DNA of 64,000 bases from Cannabis sativa (taxonomy: Eukaryota; Streptophyta; Magnoliopsida; Rosales; Cannabaceae). Shown here one piece after another: positions 10,607 through 20,700 of this stretch. Made by a program: the position numbers and the translations under genes. Under the pieces are notes generated by a model. It did not search any database and was not told where the DNA came from. It was given only the letters and a program-made list of their open reading frames with translations. The stretch covers positions 36,937,257 through 37,001,256 of the forward strand of contig NC_083607.1 of NCBI RefSeq assembly GCF_029168945.1, read 5' to 3'. Each line of letters starts with the position of its first letter. Position 1 is the first letter of the stretch.

Positions 10607-11413
10607 AGAGCTGCATATTTTCAGCAACTTAATACTTTGTTATTCTTGCCTAAAAATAACCGTTAACACAACTTCAAATAAAGTTATATACTAGATAGTG
10701 TTCTCAGTCAACAATAAAATTTCCAATGATTCTGAAACACTGTGTGTGACTACGTTCCATTTGGGCTACATAAATTAATAATTTATTGCTAGTTTTTATT
10801 ACAGGATTGTAGTTTATCAACAGTTCACACTCTTGTATCTTCTCTTCCTCCAGTTGTCAGAAGTGAAATGGCGGTGAATTTAGGAGGAAAGAAACATTTT
10901 AGTGAATCTGGTGTGTACTCCATCTCATATGCAATAATAATCATAACAAATTAGTCTGGAAGTACTAGTTGATTTGAGATTCTAATTGTTATAGTCAAAT
11001 GTAAAATCTGAAAGTATGAATTTGAAACTGCTCCAACAAGTCTTATGTAGAATAAATGGGGCCTTTATCTTCATTATGCATGTGTGTGTGGAAAATGTTT
11101 GATTGTCAAATTCATACAAGCATTGTATTGGAGTCTCCTTCCAATTTGTTGATACCTGTCCTTGATGGAGTAATAAATGTAACAATTGACATTTACACGA
11201 GAGTTTTCATGTTTTATTGCAGGTCAAGCTCTATGTGAACTCATGATTAGCACAAGAGAAGAGGCTGCAAAATGCATGCAGAAGATTCTAAAGCGAAAAG
11301 TTATGGTTTCAAGTGCAAGACAGGCCATCTCTGGCCTCTTGGCTGTCGGAGGTGTTAATGGAATGAGATACCTTGGTAGTAAAATGAAAAAGGCTTGGAA
11401 ATCCTGGATGTGA
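7704..11413 (+). CDS. host gene of unknown function, four 3'-terminal exons
   Basis: Exons 7704-7736 (33 nt), 7873-8001 (129 nt), 10805-10910 (106 nt) and 11223-11413 (191 nt, ending TGA) join in one frame with phases 0, 0 and 1. Each intron has GT...AG ends; the donor after exon 1 is a perfect GTGAGT. The product (~154 residues here) begins FMKWEPLMFIVNKIVRGQFD and continues MYKPFLEEYEAKEIL, VHTLVSSLPPVVRSEM, ELMISTREEAAKCMQKILKR, ending YLGSKMKKAWKSWM. No stop interrupts it and it is not transposon-like. I recognise no domain; the C-terminus is basic. Upstream exons must lie beyond the retroelement cluster or outside the window. The 2.8-kb third intron holds a copia fragment and a plastid rDNA piece. 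Confidence 0.75.
8160..8390. repeat. MITE-like dispersed repeat in intron
   Basis: AT-rich block rich in GGAATG/CATTCC motifs (AAAATGGAATAGTCATT, GGAATGACATTCCAATACT, CCAACCAAATGCCACTT). A related copy lies at 29270-29430 and part of one at 21047-21100. That pattern suits a short nonautonomous DNA transposon. Its superfamily and exact ends are not resolved. Confidence 0.45.
8391..8560. repeat. MITE-like inverted-repeat element
   Basis: The start (GTTCGGTATAAG...GGGTTTTAGTTGAG) and the end (CTCAACTAAACTCATACC, then AAACAT) are inverted copies of each other around a ~110-bp AT-rich core, as in Tourist-like MITEs. A clean target duplication was not found. Confidence 0.35.
8694..9538 (-). pseudogene. 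copia RNase H and RT C-terminal fragment in intron (Copia-4)
   Basis: Minus-strand pieces in order: ERYQILVARIIHLSHTRPD (9330s), WPTQFKTICKILKYGKLRKG (~9240), TYTDAAWARSVVDRRSTLCY, GGSLVTWQSKKQNAVES (~9040), then KLYCDNKATISIAHKRLLHD (8920) to TYVPMEKQVVEIFTKELFKK and a stop near 8713. This is the typical copia RNase H order. Frameshifts and stops show decay. It lies antisense inside an intron of the host gene. Confidence 0.85.
9847..9979 (-). pseudogene. nuclear plastid DNA: 16S rRNA fragment
   Basis: The minus strand carries the conserved 16S motifs GGAAGGTGAGGATGACG, then AAGTCATCACGCCCCTTATG, CCCTGGGTGACACACGTG and ACAATGG. Known plant 16S signatures (GTGAGGATGACG; CCCCTTATGCCCTGGG) point to the plastid rather than the mitochondrial gene. 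It covers ~130 bp from the 3' third of the rRNA. Differences from the plastid sequence are mainly C-to-T/G-to-A transitions plus small indels, so it is an old insert and not a gene. It sits within a ~600-bp AT-rich segment that splits Copia-4, inside the host gene's third intron. Confidence 0.85.
10045..10450 (-). pseudogene. copia reverse transcriptase fragment in intron (Copia-4)
   Basis: Decayed minus-strand RT upstream of the fragment at 8694-9538. Recognisable pieces are a region matching YGLKQSPRAWF near 10360, the catalytic region (VSVDDIMLNG-like, ~10230) and FLRMEFAKVQ / QRSKEGIFVNQRMYLIYIV at ~10140-10080. It has several frameshifts. It is separated from the RNase H part by ~600 bp that include the plastid 16S fragment. 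Confidence 0.7.
10534..10600. repeat. (CT)n microsatellite
   Basis: Nearly pure CT dinucleotide run of ~67 bp with one interruption (CTCTATCTCT), 205 bp before the third recognised exon. It produces Ser-Leu-rich spurious ORFs. Confidence 0.95.
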
Positions 11414-12015
11414 CATTCAGAATTTCTTTCTGGTTTCCTGTCTGAATGCGGTAACAATGAGTTTGGTCATGAGATATTGGCCTTTTTGGAGCAGCATCCT
11501 TGCCAATGAATTTTGTTTTTCCCTTTAACTGCAAGGTGTCCTTACCATCCTTCTATTGAGCTTCCAAGAGTATTACCACTGATTCAAGAAAAAAAAAAAA
11601 AGGGTATTACCACTGATTGTGTTCATTAACATCATCATTTGCAGTGAAAAAAGCTTATATCTTTTTTTTTTTGAATAAAAAAAAAAAAAAAAAAAAAAAA
11701 AAAGCTTATATCTTACTAATATAACAAGCCTCATCTTTTTCAGCTGCAGAGACACTGGTTCTGGAAGGTTTGTACTTGGTAGGACTATGTTTGTTTTGGT
11801 AGGACTATGTTAATCTCAAGTAAGCGTAAAGTTTTACAGCATTATCCATTTAAACTTATAAAATTATAAAAATACCGACACATGGAAATAATTTCTAGCG
11901 TACTTTTCATTTTTTTTTCAACAAAAATACTTGCATATGATGCACGCAACCCAATACTAACTCTATATACTGCTAAGTTTGTTTTTTTCTTCTTCTTGAA
12001 AGTTGGTTATTTTTG
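11414..12015 (+). other. 3' flank of host gene; A/T homopolymers
   Basis: Sequence after the TGA at 11413 is the likely 3' UTR and flank. It holds a 13-A run near 11590 and a poly(T)-GAATA-poly(A) palindrome-like block at about 11660-11703. No clear canonical AATAAA with downstream context and no other gene were recognised. Confidence 0.4.
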
Positions 12016-12110
12016 GTGGCGTTTGGTAACACTTATTCCTTTTAATTTTAAAAACAGAAATATAAAAGTAGATTTTTTATTTTTAAAATTTTGTTTTTGA
12101 AAAATAAAAA

Positions 12111-12263
12111 TGCGTTCTACAACCACTTTTGTTTTCAAATTTTAAAAACAGAAAATAAAAGTGTGTTCTGCAATTACTTTTGTTTTATATTTTTAAAAAC
12201 AAAAAATAAAAGTATGTTCTGTAACTATTTTTATTATTTAATTTTAAAAACAAAAAATATAAA
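12111..12263. repeat. three 51-bp subterminal tandem repeats
   Basis: Units start at 12111, 12162 and 12213, each beginning TRYGTTCTRYAAYYA and ending in an AAAAACARAAAATA-type A-rich stretch. A more degenerate unit precedes them. Such subterminal repeats are common near DNA transposon ends and support the Harbinger interpretation. Confidence 0.75.
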
Positions 12264-12528
12264 TTTTGATATTTTTCTTTTTTAATTAAAAAGATTATAA
12301 ATATCATTTATTTTTATGTTTAAATAAATATATAATTATAAAAAGATTAAATAAAAAATACTCATTAACATTTTAAAAAAATTCAAGTAATTTGAAATTA
12401 CGAAACTCATTATCATCTATAACACAAAATTGACAAAGTCATAATAAAATATGAATTAATAAAGTCTAATCTTGAAGAAAAATATTTAAAAAGTTTTAAT
12501 TATTAATAAGCTTCACTCATTATCTTCA

Positions 12529-12810
12529 TCATCGATTCGCTCTCCATATATGATCAGCAATTTCATCACGGACATTAGCCATTTCACGAATTTGATCTCT
12601 TGAAATGCTAAACTCAATACTATCATTCAAAGTTTTGTGGGTGCTTTGTATAGTAGTATCTTGTACTTCAAGATTGTCTTCATCTCCATTAAAATATATA
12701 TCTTTTTCTGCATTTGTCCTTATAAAATTGTGAATCCCACAACATGCAATCACAATGTACTTCTGTATTTACAAATCATACGAAGGCATTTGCAAAAAAG
12801 CTACAACTCC
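12529..12810 (-). pseudogene. PIF/Harbinger transposase (DDE_Tnp_4), C-terminal fragment
   Basis: The minus strand reads a decayed MPSYDL-stop-IQKYIV segment followed by IACCGIHNFIRTNAEKD (~12750) and ends ISRDQIREMANVRDEIADHI. The CC-x-x-HNFIR and RDEIADxxW motifs are hallmarks of the C-terminus of plant Harbinger nucleases. The catalytic DDE region is absent. An in-frame stop precedes the ATG at 12753. Confidence 0.8.
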
Positions 12811-13491
12811 AGAGCTTGGTTTAGTATTATTAATAACTATTTGAGTTCAACCTACTCATTAAAATATATTATAAAAGGAAAAAAACAAAGCTCAATGAAA
12901 CAATCAAACTACAGTGAAGAACATAGCATTAAACATATAATCATTTTTTTCTCAAGTCAAGTCGAATCAAAACCTAGACATTTCAATCAAATAACAACTT
13001 GTCACTTAGGGATATATGCCTTTTATTAATGAATATCATGATGGAGAATTAGTGAATTAGTACATCATTTTATGAGTACCTAAAGAATGCGAACTTTGTT
13101 GTTATCTCTTGACACTATCCTGCTAATTGCTAAATTTGGAATTATCCTGCATGATCAATTTCATGAACAAAATACAGAATTAAAGAATAATATTACAAAC
13201 ATAAATAAAATTGCCTTCTATTCTCTTAGTTCAGTAAATTGTTCTATGAAATATAATATGTGAAAATGTACAAAGAGATTTTTCTGAAAGCACAGGACAT
13301 TAAACTCCCCTAAAAGTACAGATTTTATAATAATCTCATCCCCACTTGCTGAAAAGTTCTTGGACAAGAAAGAACCGAAAAGTAGATGATTTAATAGTAC
13401 TTATTAATTCAAGCTTGCATTTGAATTGGTTAGACGCCTTTAAAAAGCATGATGTGATTCTATATTCAACAATGTCAGGTTTTGGTCTAGC
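12811..13491. other. no gene recognised
   Basis: AT-rich sequence between the transposase tail and the satellite array. Short ORFs here have no transposase or host-gene signature. It is probably decayed transposon interior. Confidence 0.35.
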
Positions 13492-16400
13492 TAGTTTGCC
13501 TATATATATAAGAGAAATTGTTATATCGAAATTAAAAACAATAAATTTGGAACGAATTACCGATAGAATAATCTGGCTGAGTCGCGGACAATGTCGCTCT
13601 CTTTAAGACGTTTCGCGGCTCTGCCCGACGTGTGCACGACAGTCTAGCAACCATGGCATCCCCAGGATAAAACAGCCTCTGTATAAGTACGATACATTCT
13701 GCACCGAACTGTATCGCTACACCCTAAAATTTGCTCTGAGAAAAATCATAAGAAAGAAAGAAAAGAATTTTTAATGTTGAAAAGATGTGTTCTTACGTTA
13801 TTCTGATACGACTTATATAGAAGTCGATCCAAGAAAAAACGGTAAGAAAACGGTAATGTTATCGTTCGTGGAGGAGTTGGATCGTGGGAGTAAAAGGCGG
13901 ATCATTGACTGATCGCGTTTTACCACTTCTGATCACGTGTTAAAATTAATTAATAAATAAATAAATAAAAAATAAATCTTTATTTAATTAAATAATTTTT
14001 CTTTAAAAAATTAAGTGACACCTCACCCGCCCGGATCGGTCGGACGGCGGTGAAGCGCGTGAGGTGGTTTAGTTTGCCTATATATATAAGAGAAATTGTT
14101 ATATCGAAATTAAAAACAATAAATTTGGAACGAATTACCGATAGAATAATCTGGCTGAGTCGCGGACAATGTCGCTCTCTTTAAGACGTTTCGCGGCTCT
14201 GCCCGACGTGTGCACGACAGTCTAACAACCATGGCATCCCCAGGATAAAACAGCCTCTGTATAAGTACGATACATTCTGCACCGAACTGTATCGCTCTAT
14301 AACACCCTAAAATTTGCTCTGAGAAAAATCATAAGAAAGAAAGAAAAGAATTTTTAATGTTGAAAAGATGTGTTCTTACGTTGTTCTGATACGACTTATA
14401 TAGAAGTCGATCCAAGAAAAAACGGTAAGAAAACGGTAATGTTATCGTTCGTGGAGGAGTTGGATCGTGGGAGTAAAAGGCGGATCATTGACTGATCGCG
14501 TTTTACCACTTCTGATCACGTGTTAAAATTAATTAATAAATAAATAAATAAAAAATAAATCTTTATTTAATTAAATAATTTTTCTTTAAAAAATTAAGCG
14601 ACACCTCACCCGCCCGGATCGGTCGGACGGCGGTGAAGCGCGTGAGGTGGTTTAGTTTGCCTATATATATAAGAGAAATTGTTATATCGAAATTAAAAAC
14701 AATAAATTTGGAACGAATTACCGATAGAATAATCTGGCTGAGTCGCGGACAATGTCGCTCTCTTTAAGACGTTTCGCGGCTCTACCCGACGTGTGCACGA
14801 CAGTCTAGCAACCATGGCATCCCCAGGATAAAACAGCCTCTGTATAAGTACGATACATTCTGCACCGAACTGTATCGCTCTATAACACCCTAAAATTTGC
14901 TCTGAGAAAAATCATAAGAAAGAAAGAATAGAATTTTTAATGTTGAAAAGATGTGTTCTTACGTTGTTCTGATACGACTTATATAGAAGTCGATCCAAGA
15001 AAAAACGGTAAGAAAACGGTAATGTTATCGTTCGTGGAGGAGTTGGATCGTGGGAGTAAAAGGCGGATCATTGACTGATCGCGTTTTACCACTTCTGATC
15101 ACGTGTTAAAATTAATTAATAAATAAATAAATAAAAAATAAATCTTTATTTAATTAAATAATTTTTCTTTAAAAAATTAAGTGACACCTCACCCGCCCGG
15201 ATCGGTCGGACGACGGTGAAGCGCGTGAGGTGGTTTAGTTTGCCTATATATATAAGAGAAATTGTTATATCGAAATTAAAAACAATAAATTTGGAACGAA
15301 TTACCGATAGAATAATCGTCGAGTCGCGGACAATGTCGCTCTCTTTAAGACGTTTCGCGGCTCTGCCCGACGTGTGCACGACAGTCTAACAACCATGGCA
15401 TCCCCAGGATAAAACAGCCTCTGTATAAGTACGATACATTCTGCACCGAACTGTATCGCTCTATAACACCCTAAAATTTGCTCTGAGAAAAATCATAAGA
15501 AAGAAAGAAAAGAATTTTTAATGTTGAAAAGATGTGTTCTTACGTTGTTCTGATACGACTTATATAGAAGTCGATCCAAGAAAAAACGGTAAGAAAACGG
15601 TAATGTTATCGTTCGTGGAGGAGTTGGATCGTGGGAGTAAAAGGCGGATCATTGACTGATCGCGTTTTACCACTTCTGATCACGTGTTAAAATTAATTAA
15701 TAAATAAATAAATAAAAAATAAATCTTTATTTAATTAAATAATTTTTCTTTAAAAAATTAAGCGACACCTCACCCGCCGGATCGGTCGGACGGCGGTGAA
15801 GCGCGTGAGGTGGTTTAGTTTGCCTATATATATAAGAGAAATTGTTATATCGAAATTAAAAACAATAAATTTGGAACGAATTACCGATAGAATAATCGTC
15901 GAGTCGCGGACAATGTCGCTCTCTTTAAGACGTTTCGCGGCTCTACCCGACGTGTGCACGACGATCTAGCAACCATGGCATCCCCGGGATAAAACAAATT
16001 TCTGTATAAGTACGATACATTCTGCACCGAACTGTATCGCTCTATAACACCCTAAAATTTGCTCTGAGAAAAATCATAAGAAAGAAAGAATAGAATTTTT
16101 AATGTTGAAAAGATGTGTTCTTACGTTGTTCTGATACGACTTATATAGAAGTCGATCCAAGAAAAAACGGTAAGAAAACGGTAATGTTATCGTTCGTGGA
16201 GGAGTTGGATCGTGGGAGTAAAAGGCGGATCATTGACTGATCGCGTTTTACCACTTCTGATCACGTGTTAAAATTAATTAATAAATAAATAAATAAAAAA
16301 TAAATCTTTATTTAATTAAATAATTTTTCTTTAAAAAATTAAGTGACACCTCACCCGCCCGGATCGGTCGGACGGCGGTGAAGCGCGTGAGGTGGTTTAG

Positions 16401-18732
16401 TTTGCCTATATATATAAGAGAAATTGTTATATCGAAATTAAAAACAATAAATTTGGAACGAATTACCGATAGAATAATCTGGCTGAGTCGCGGACAATGT
16501 CGCTCTCTTTAAGACGTTTCGCGGCTCTGCCCGACGTGTGCACGACAGTCTAACAACCATGGCATCCCCAGGATAAAACAGCCTCTGTATAAGTACGATA
16601 CATTCTGCACCGAACTGTATCGCTCTATAACACCCTAAAATTTGCTCTGAGAAAAATCATAAGAAAGAAAGAAAAGAATTTTTAATGTTGAAAAGATGTG
16701 TTCTTACGTTGTTCTGATACGACTTATATAGAAGTCGATCCAAGAAAAACGGTAAGAAAACGGTAATGTTATCGTTCGTGGAGGAGTTGGATCGTGGGAG
16801 TAAAAGGCGGATCATTGGATCGATCGCGTTTTACCACTTCTGATCACGTGTTAAAATTAATTAATAAATAAATAAATAAAAAATAAATCTTTATTTAATT
16901 AAATAATTTTTCTTTAAAAAATTAAGCGACACCTCACCCGCCCGGATCGGTCGGACGGCGGTGAAGCGCGTGAGGTGGTTTAGTTTGCCTATATATATAA
17001 GAGAAATTGTTATATCGAAATTAAAAACAATAAATTTGGAACGAATTACCGATAGAATAATCTGGCTGAGTCGCGGACAATGTCGCTCTCTTTAAGACGT
17101 TTCGCGGCTCTACCCGACGTGTGCACGACAGTCTAGCAACCATGGCATCCCCAGGATAAAACAGCCTCTGTATAAGTACGATACATTCTGCACCGAACTG
17201 TATCGCTCTATAACACCCTAAAATTTGCTCTGAGAAAAATCATAAGAAAGAAAGAATAGAATTTTTAATGTTGAAAAGATGTGTTCTTACGTTGTTCTGA
17301 TACGACTTATATAGAAGTCGATCCAAGAAAAAACGGTAAGAAAACGGTAATGTTATCGTTCGTGGAGGAGTTGGATCGTGGGAGTAAAAGGCGGATCATT
17401 GACTGATCGCGTTTTACCACTTCTGATCACGTGTTAAAATTAATTAATAAATAAATAAATAAAAAATAAATCTTTATTTAATTAAATAATTTTTCTTTAA
17501 AAAATTAAGTGACACCTCACCCGCCCGGATCGGTCGGACGGCGGTGAAGCGCGTGAGGTGGTTTAGTTTGCCTATATATATAAGAGAAATTGTTATATCG
17601 AAATTAAAAACAATAAATTTGGAACGAATTACCGATAGAATAATCTGGCTGAGTCGCGGACAATGTCGCTCTCTTTAAGACGTTTCGCGGCTCTGCCCGA
17701 CGTGTGCACGACAGTCTAACAACCATGGCATCCCCAGGATAAAACAGCCTCTGTATAAGTACGATACATTCTGCACCGAACTGTATCGCTCTATAACACC
17801 CTAAAATTTGCTCTGAGAAAAATCATAAGAAAGAAAGAAAAGAATTTTTAATGTTGAAAAGATGTGTTCTTACGTTGTTCTGATACGACTTATATAGAAG
17901 TCGATCCAAGAAAAAACGGTAAGAAAACGGTAATGTTATCGTTCGTGGAGGAGTTGGATCGTGGGAGTAAAAGGCGGATCATTGACTGATCGCGTTTTAC
18001 CACTTCTGATCACGTGTTAAAATTAATTAATAAATAAATAAATAAAAAATAAATATTTATTTAATTAAATAATTTTTCTTTAAAAAATTAAGCGACACCT
18101 CACCCGCCCGGATCGGTCGGACGGCGGTGAAGCGCGTGAGGTGGTTTAGTTTGCCTATATATATAAGAGAAATTGTTATATCGAAATTAAAAACAATAAA
18201 TTTGGAACGAATTACCGATAGAATAATCTGGCTGAGTCGCGGACAATGTCGCTCTCTTTAAGACGTTTCGCGGCTCTACCCGACGTGTGCACGACAGTCT
18301 AGCAACCATGGCATCCCCAGGATAAAACAGCCTCTGTATAAGTACGATACATTCTGCACCGAACTGTATCGCTCTATAACACCCTAAAATTTGCTCTGAG
18401 AAAAATCATAAGAAAGAAAGAATAGAATTTTTAATGTTGAAAAGATGTGTTCTTACGTTGTTCTGATACGACTTATATAGAAGTCGATCCAAGAAAAAAC
18501 GGTAAGAAAACGGTAATGTTATCGTTCGTGGAGGAGTTGGATCGTGGGAGTAAAAGGCGGATCATTGACTGATCGCGTTTTACCACTTCTGATCACGTGT
18601 TAAAATTAATTAATAAATAAATAAATAAAAAATAAATCTTTATTTAATTAAATAATTTTTCTTTAAAAAATTAAGTGACACCTCACCCGCCCGGATCGGT
18701 CGGACGGCGGTGAAGCGCGTGAGGTGGTTTAG
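13492..18732. repeat. satellite array: nine ~583-bp tandem units with dimeric higher-order pattern
   Basis: Units start (TAGTTTGCCTATATATA) at 13492, 14070, 14653, 15236, 15816, 16398, 16981, 17564 and 18147; the last ends at ~18732. Lengths are 578-586 bp and copies are nearly identical. Four diagnostic sites alternate strictly from unit 2 to unit 9: CTGCCCG/CTACCCG, TCTAACAACC/TCTAGCAACC, GAAAAGAA/GAATAGAA and GCGACACC/GTGACACC. The array was therefore amplified as a ~1166-bp B-A dimer. Unit 1 is a hybrid and lacks 5 bp (ATCGCTACACCC). Each unit has a GC-rich half with an imperfect stem (GAGTCGCGG...CGCGGCTC) and an AT-rich half with (AATA)n. Function unknown. Confidence 0.95.
13813..13819 (-). 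promoter_or_regulatory. TATA-like box repeated in every satellite unit
   Basis: The minus strand reads CTTCTATATAAGTCG in this and the other eight units. About 190 nt downstream on the same strand is an ATG in good context (GATGCCATGGTTG). A minus-strand transcript from each unit is conceivable, but no expression evidence is visible. Confidence 0.25.
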
Positions 18733-18866
18733 TGTGTGAGTCCTCACCCATGCGCACAAAACTGGGTACCCCTTGGGGCCCAAACCCAAATCTCAAACTT
18801 GCACTAGTTATACACTTCAAATGGAGTGCTTCTATCCCCATGTGGGACTCTTACTCACACACTTCA
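18731..18866. repeat. short inverted-repeat element at array end
   Basis: AGTGTGTGAGTCCTCACCCATG at the left and CATGTGGGACTCTTACTCACACACTT at the right are imperfect inverted repeats around ~85 bp. It abuts the truncated last satellite unit and may be a small MITE-like repeat that ends the array. Confidence 0.45.
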
Positions 18867-19239
18867 CTTTTCTATTTTTACATAATTTCATAAAAAGTTC
18901 CAACAGAAATACACCAGTTAAAACTATGCAATCTAAACTAAATTCATAATATGATAAATAAGATATATCATTTAAACTAAATCAGCATTTATTCATACTC
19001 TAGGGACATTTAATGTTGGGAACAAAACTTCCACTGACAAATGATCTAAACCATTGCAATATTGTAAATTTAGAGCAAAAAAAAAATATTTTTTTGAAAA
19101 TGCCCAACTCAAAATTGGCAAAACAAATGATCTAAACCATCCTATAGTTTCTGAAAATTTAGGTTGATTGTCCTAGAAAACAAAATTGACAAAACAAATA
19201 TCTCATTTATGTAAAGACATCAAATACTAAACTCTTTAC
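18867..19239. other. no gene recognised
   Basis: AT-rich flank. It contains a ~40-bp motif (ATGATCTAAACCATTGCAAT, 19044-19063) that recurs near 20093. The 3' part of the LIM gene expected here on the minus strand (rest of LIM domain 2) was not found. Confidence 0.35.
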
Positions 19240-19383
19240 CTTCTCAATGGGATAAACTGTTTTCTTGCAAGCAACACACCTTTCTTGTGTACCAGCAAAC
19301 AAGCGAGAAACTTTGCTGTTAGTAACCTGACAAGTTAAATCATAATTAGTTGCAACTAAAGATGCTTTATTTCAACCATCATT

Positions 19384-19420
<37 letters not shown>

Positions 19421-19697
19421 AGTACTCAGATGCTTTATTTCAAGTACCAGATGTGATTTGGACTATTGAAAGAGATAACCTAGCATATAATAACAAGACA
19501 TTGTACCTGATTTTTTGTTCTGTCTCTAACAGTTTTAGGAGTATCTACAGATATAGTAAGGTTTAAGCTTCAGCATGAAGAATTTGATTAGGGGAAATTA
19601 GTGACTCATGACCTTCGAAACTTTTATCCAAACTACCAGTCCTCTTAAAGAGTTGATCAAAGTGAGGCTTGCAATATAGAATGCCCTCAAAAGAGGA
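19240..19697 (-). pseudogene. plant two-LIM-domain protein gene fragment (WLIM/PLIM type)
   Basis: Three minus-strand exons with correct GT-AG borders: 19613-19697 (FEGILYCKPHFDQLFKRTG then SLDKSFE), 19507-19544 (TPKTVRDRTKNQ) and 19240-19326 (VTNSKVSRLFAGTQERC then VACKKTVYPIEK). They match the end of LIM domain 1, the inter-LIM linker and the start of LIM domain 2 of plant CRP-like LIM proteins, which bind actin filaments. Exon phases are compatible. The first exon (zinc ligands of LIM1) and the rest of LIM2 are missing, so it is a gene fragment. It lies between possible Harbinger ends, next to the satellite, which suggests capture. Confidence 0.85.
19386..19420. repeat. (CAT)n microsatellite
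   Basis: About 35 bp of CAT/ATC repeats inside the putative intron between two LIM exons. Confidence 0.9.
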
Positions 19698-20700
19698 AAA
19701 TTTTTTTAAAAAAACTATAAATCAATGGATCAAATTAACATATACATTGATAATATGGTCCATCCTAAATTCCCAAAACAGAATATCAGTAAGCTTGGAG
19801 GTTGGTCCTAAATCTAATAACAAGCTAGATACACATTAAAACCAACCTGATAAGTGATAACCCAAACCTTTCATTCTAGTATTATCATATCCTCCCTTAA
19901 TATCAACATAAGCCGAGGCTAAAATCTGTTTCATAAGACATGTCACAAACAAAATGAACAAAAGAAGGGCACCCACCACCAACAACTACTCTTTCCTATC
20001 AATTTTCCTTAACCGCCTTGTCAATTGTCTCGACGTGATCTGGAAATTTTTTCCATTGATCCATGGTAAGTGAAGAATAATCAGAAAGACAAAATGATCT
20101 AAACTATTGCAATATTGTAAATTAAGAGGTTATGGAGGCAAAAGGGGGGCATCGTGGGTAAGAATATTTTGGTGATATTAAACCCATTTTAGAGATTAAA
20201 CCCAAAATCAAGTAATAGAAATTATGATACCTTTTTCAAAGAAGAAACCCAAAGCTCTAATTGGTGAGATTTATAGGAGATAATACTGGAGATAAGAAAA
20301 TAGACCCCATTTCAGAGATTAAACTCAAAATCTAATATCAGAGATTAAACTCATTTCAAAGATTATATGTGAAAACTACACAGAAATTTCGTCAAACTTT
20401 ACAAACCTAAAATAAAAAAGAAAATACAAGAGAATCATACCTGTAACAACAAAATTTTTTCCTCAAGCTACTCTTATCATATGATATTCTTCTTTTACAT
20501 TTTCAAATCTAGCAATAAAATAAAGAGAAAAAAAATCTGAGAGAGAGGGAGAGAGAGGACGATATATAGAGAGGGAGAGAGAGAGAACGATACATAGAGA
20601 GGGAGAGGAAGAGATATTACCCGTGGAGTAGCTGAAACCATGGAAGAGAACTTGAGCTTCTAAGAAAATAAGCGAGAGAGAAGCCAACTGAGAAAAAGTA
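19698..20700. other. gene-free stretch with GA-rich tract
   Basis: No LIM exon 1 or other coding signal recognised. A GAGAGA-rich tract (20529-20610) includes two copies of a GAACGATACATAGAGAGGG-like unit. On the minus strand it reads as a CT-rich tract and could be the 5' untranslated part of the LIM gene, but that is a guess. Confidence 0.35.

Noticed and set aside
10304..10694. Ser-Leu repeat ORFs
   Set aside because: Translation of the CT microsatellite and of decayed copia sequence.
15146..15959. ORFs starting MHTSGRAAKRLKESDIVRDS in the satellite as a real gene
   Set aside because: The long form appears only in units 4 and 5, which carry local sequence oddities. Other units have a different frame and stops, so selection for a protein is unlikely.
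13492..18732. Retrozyme or hammerhead ribozyme repeat
   Set aside because: I looked for CTGATGA...GAAAC with a GTC cleavage site on both strands of the unit and did not find the core.
13492..18732. CRISPR array
   Set aside because: Units are long, contiguous and without variable spacers, and the DNA is plant nuclear.
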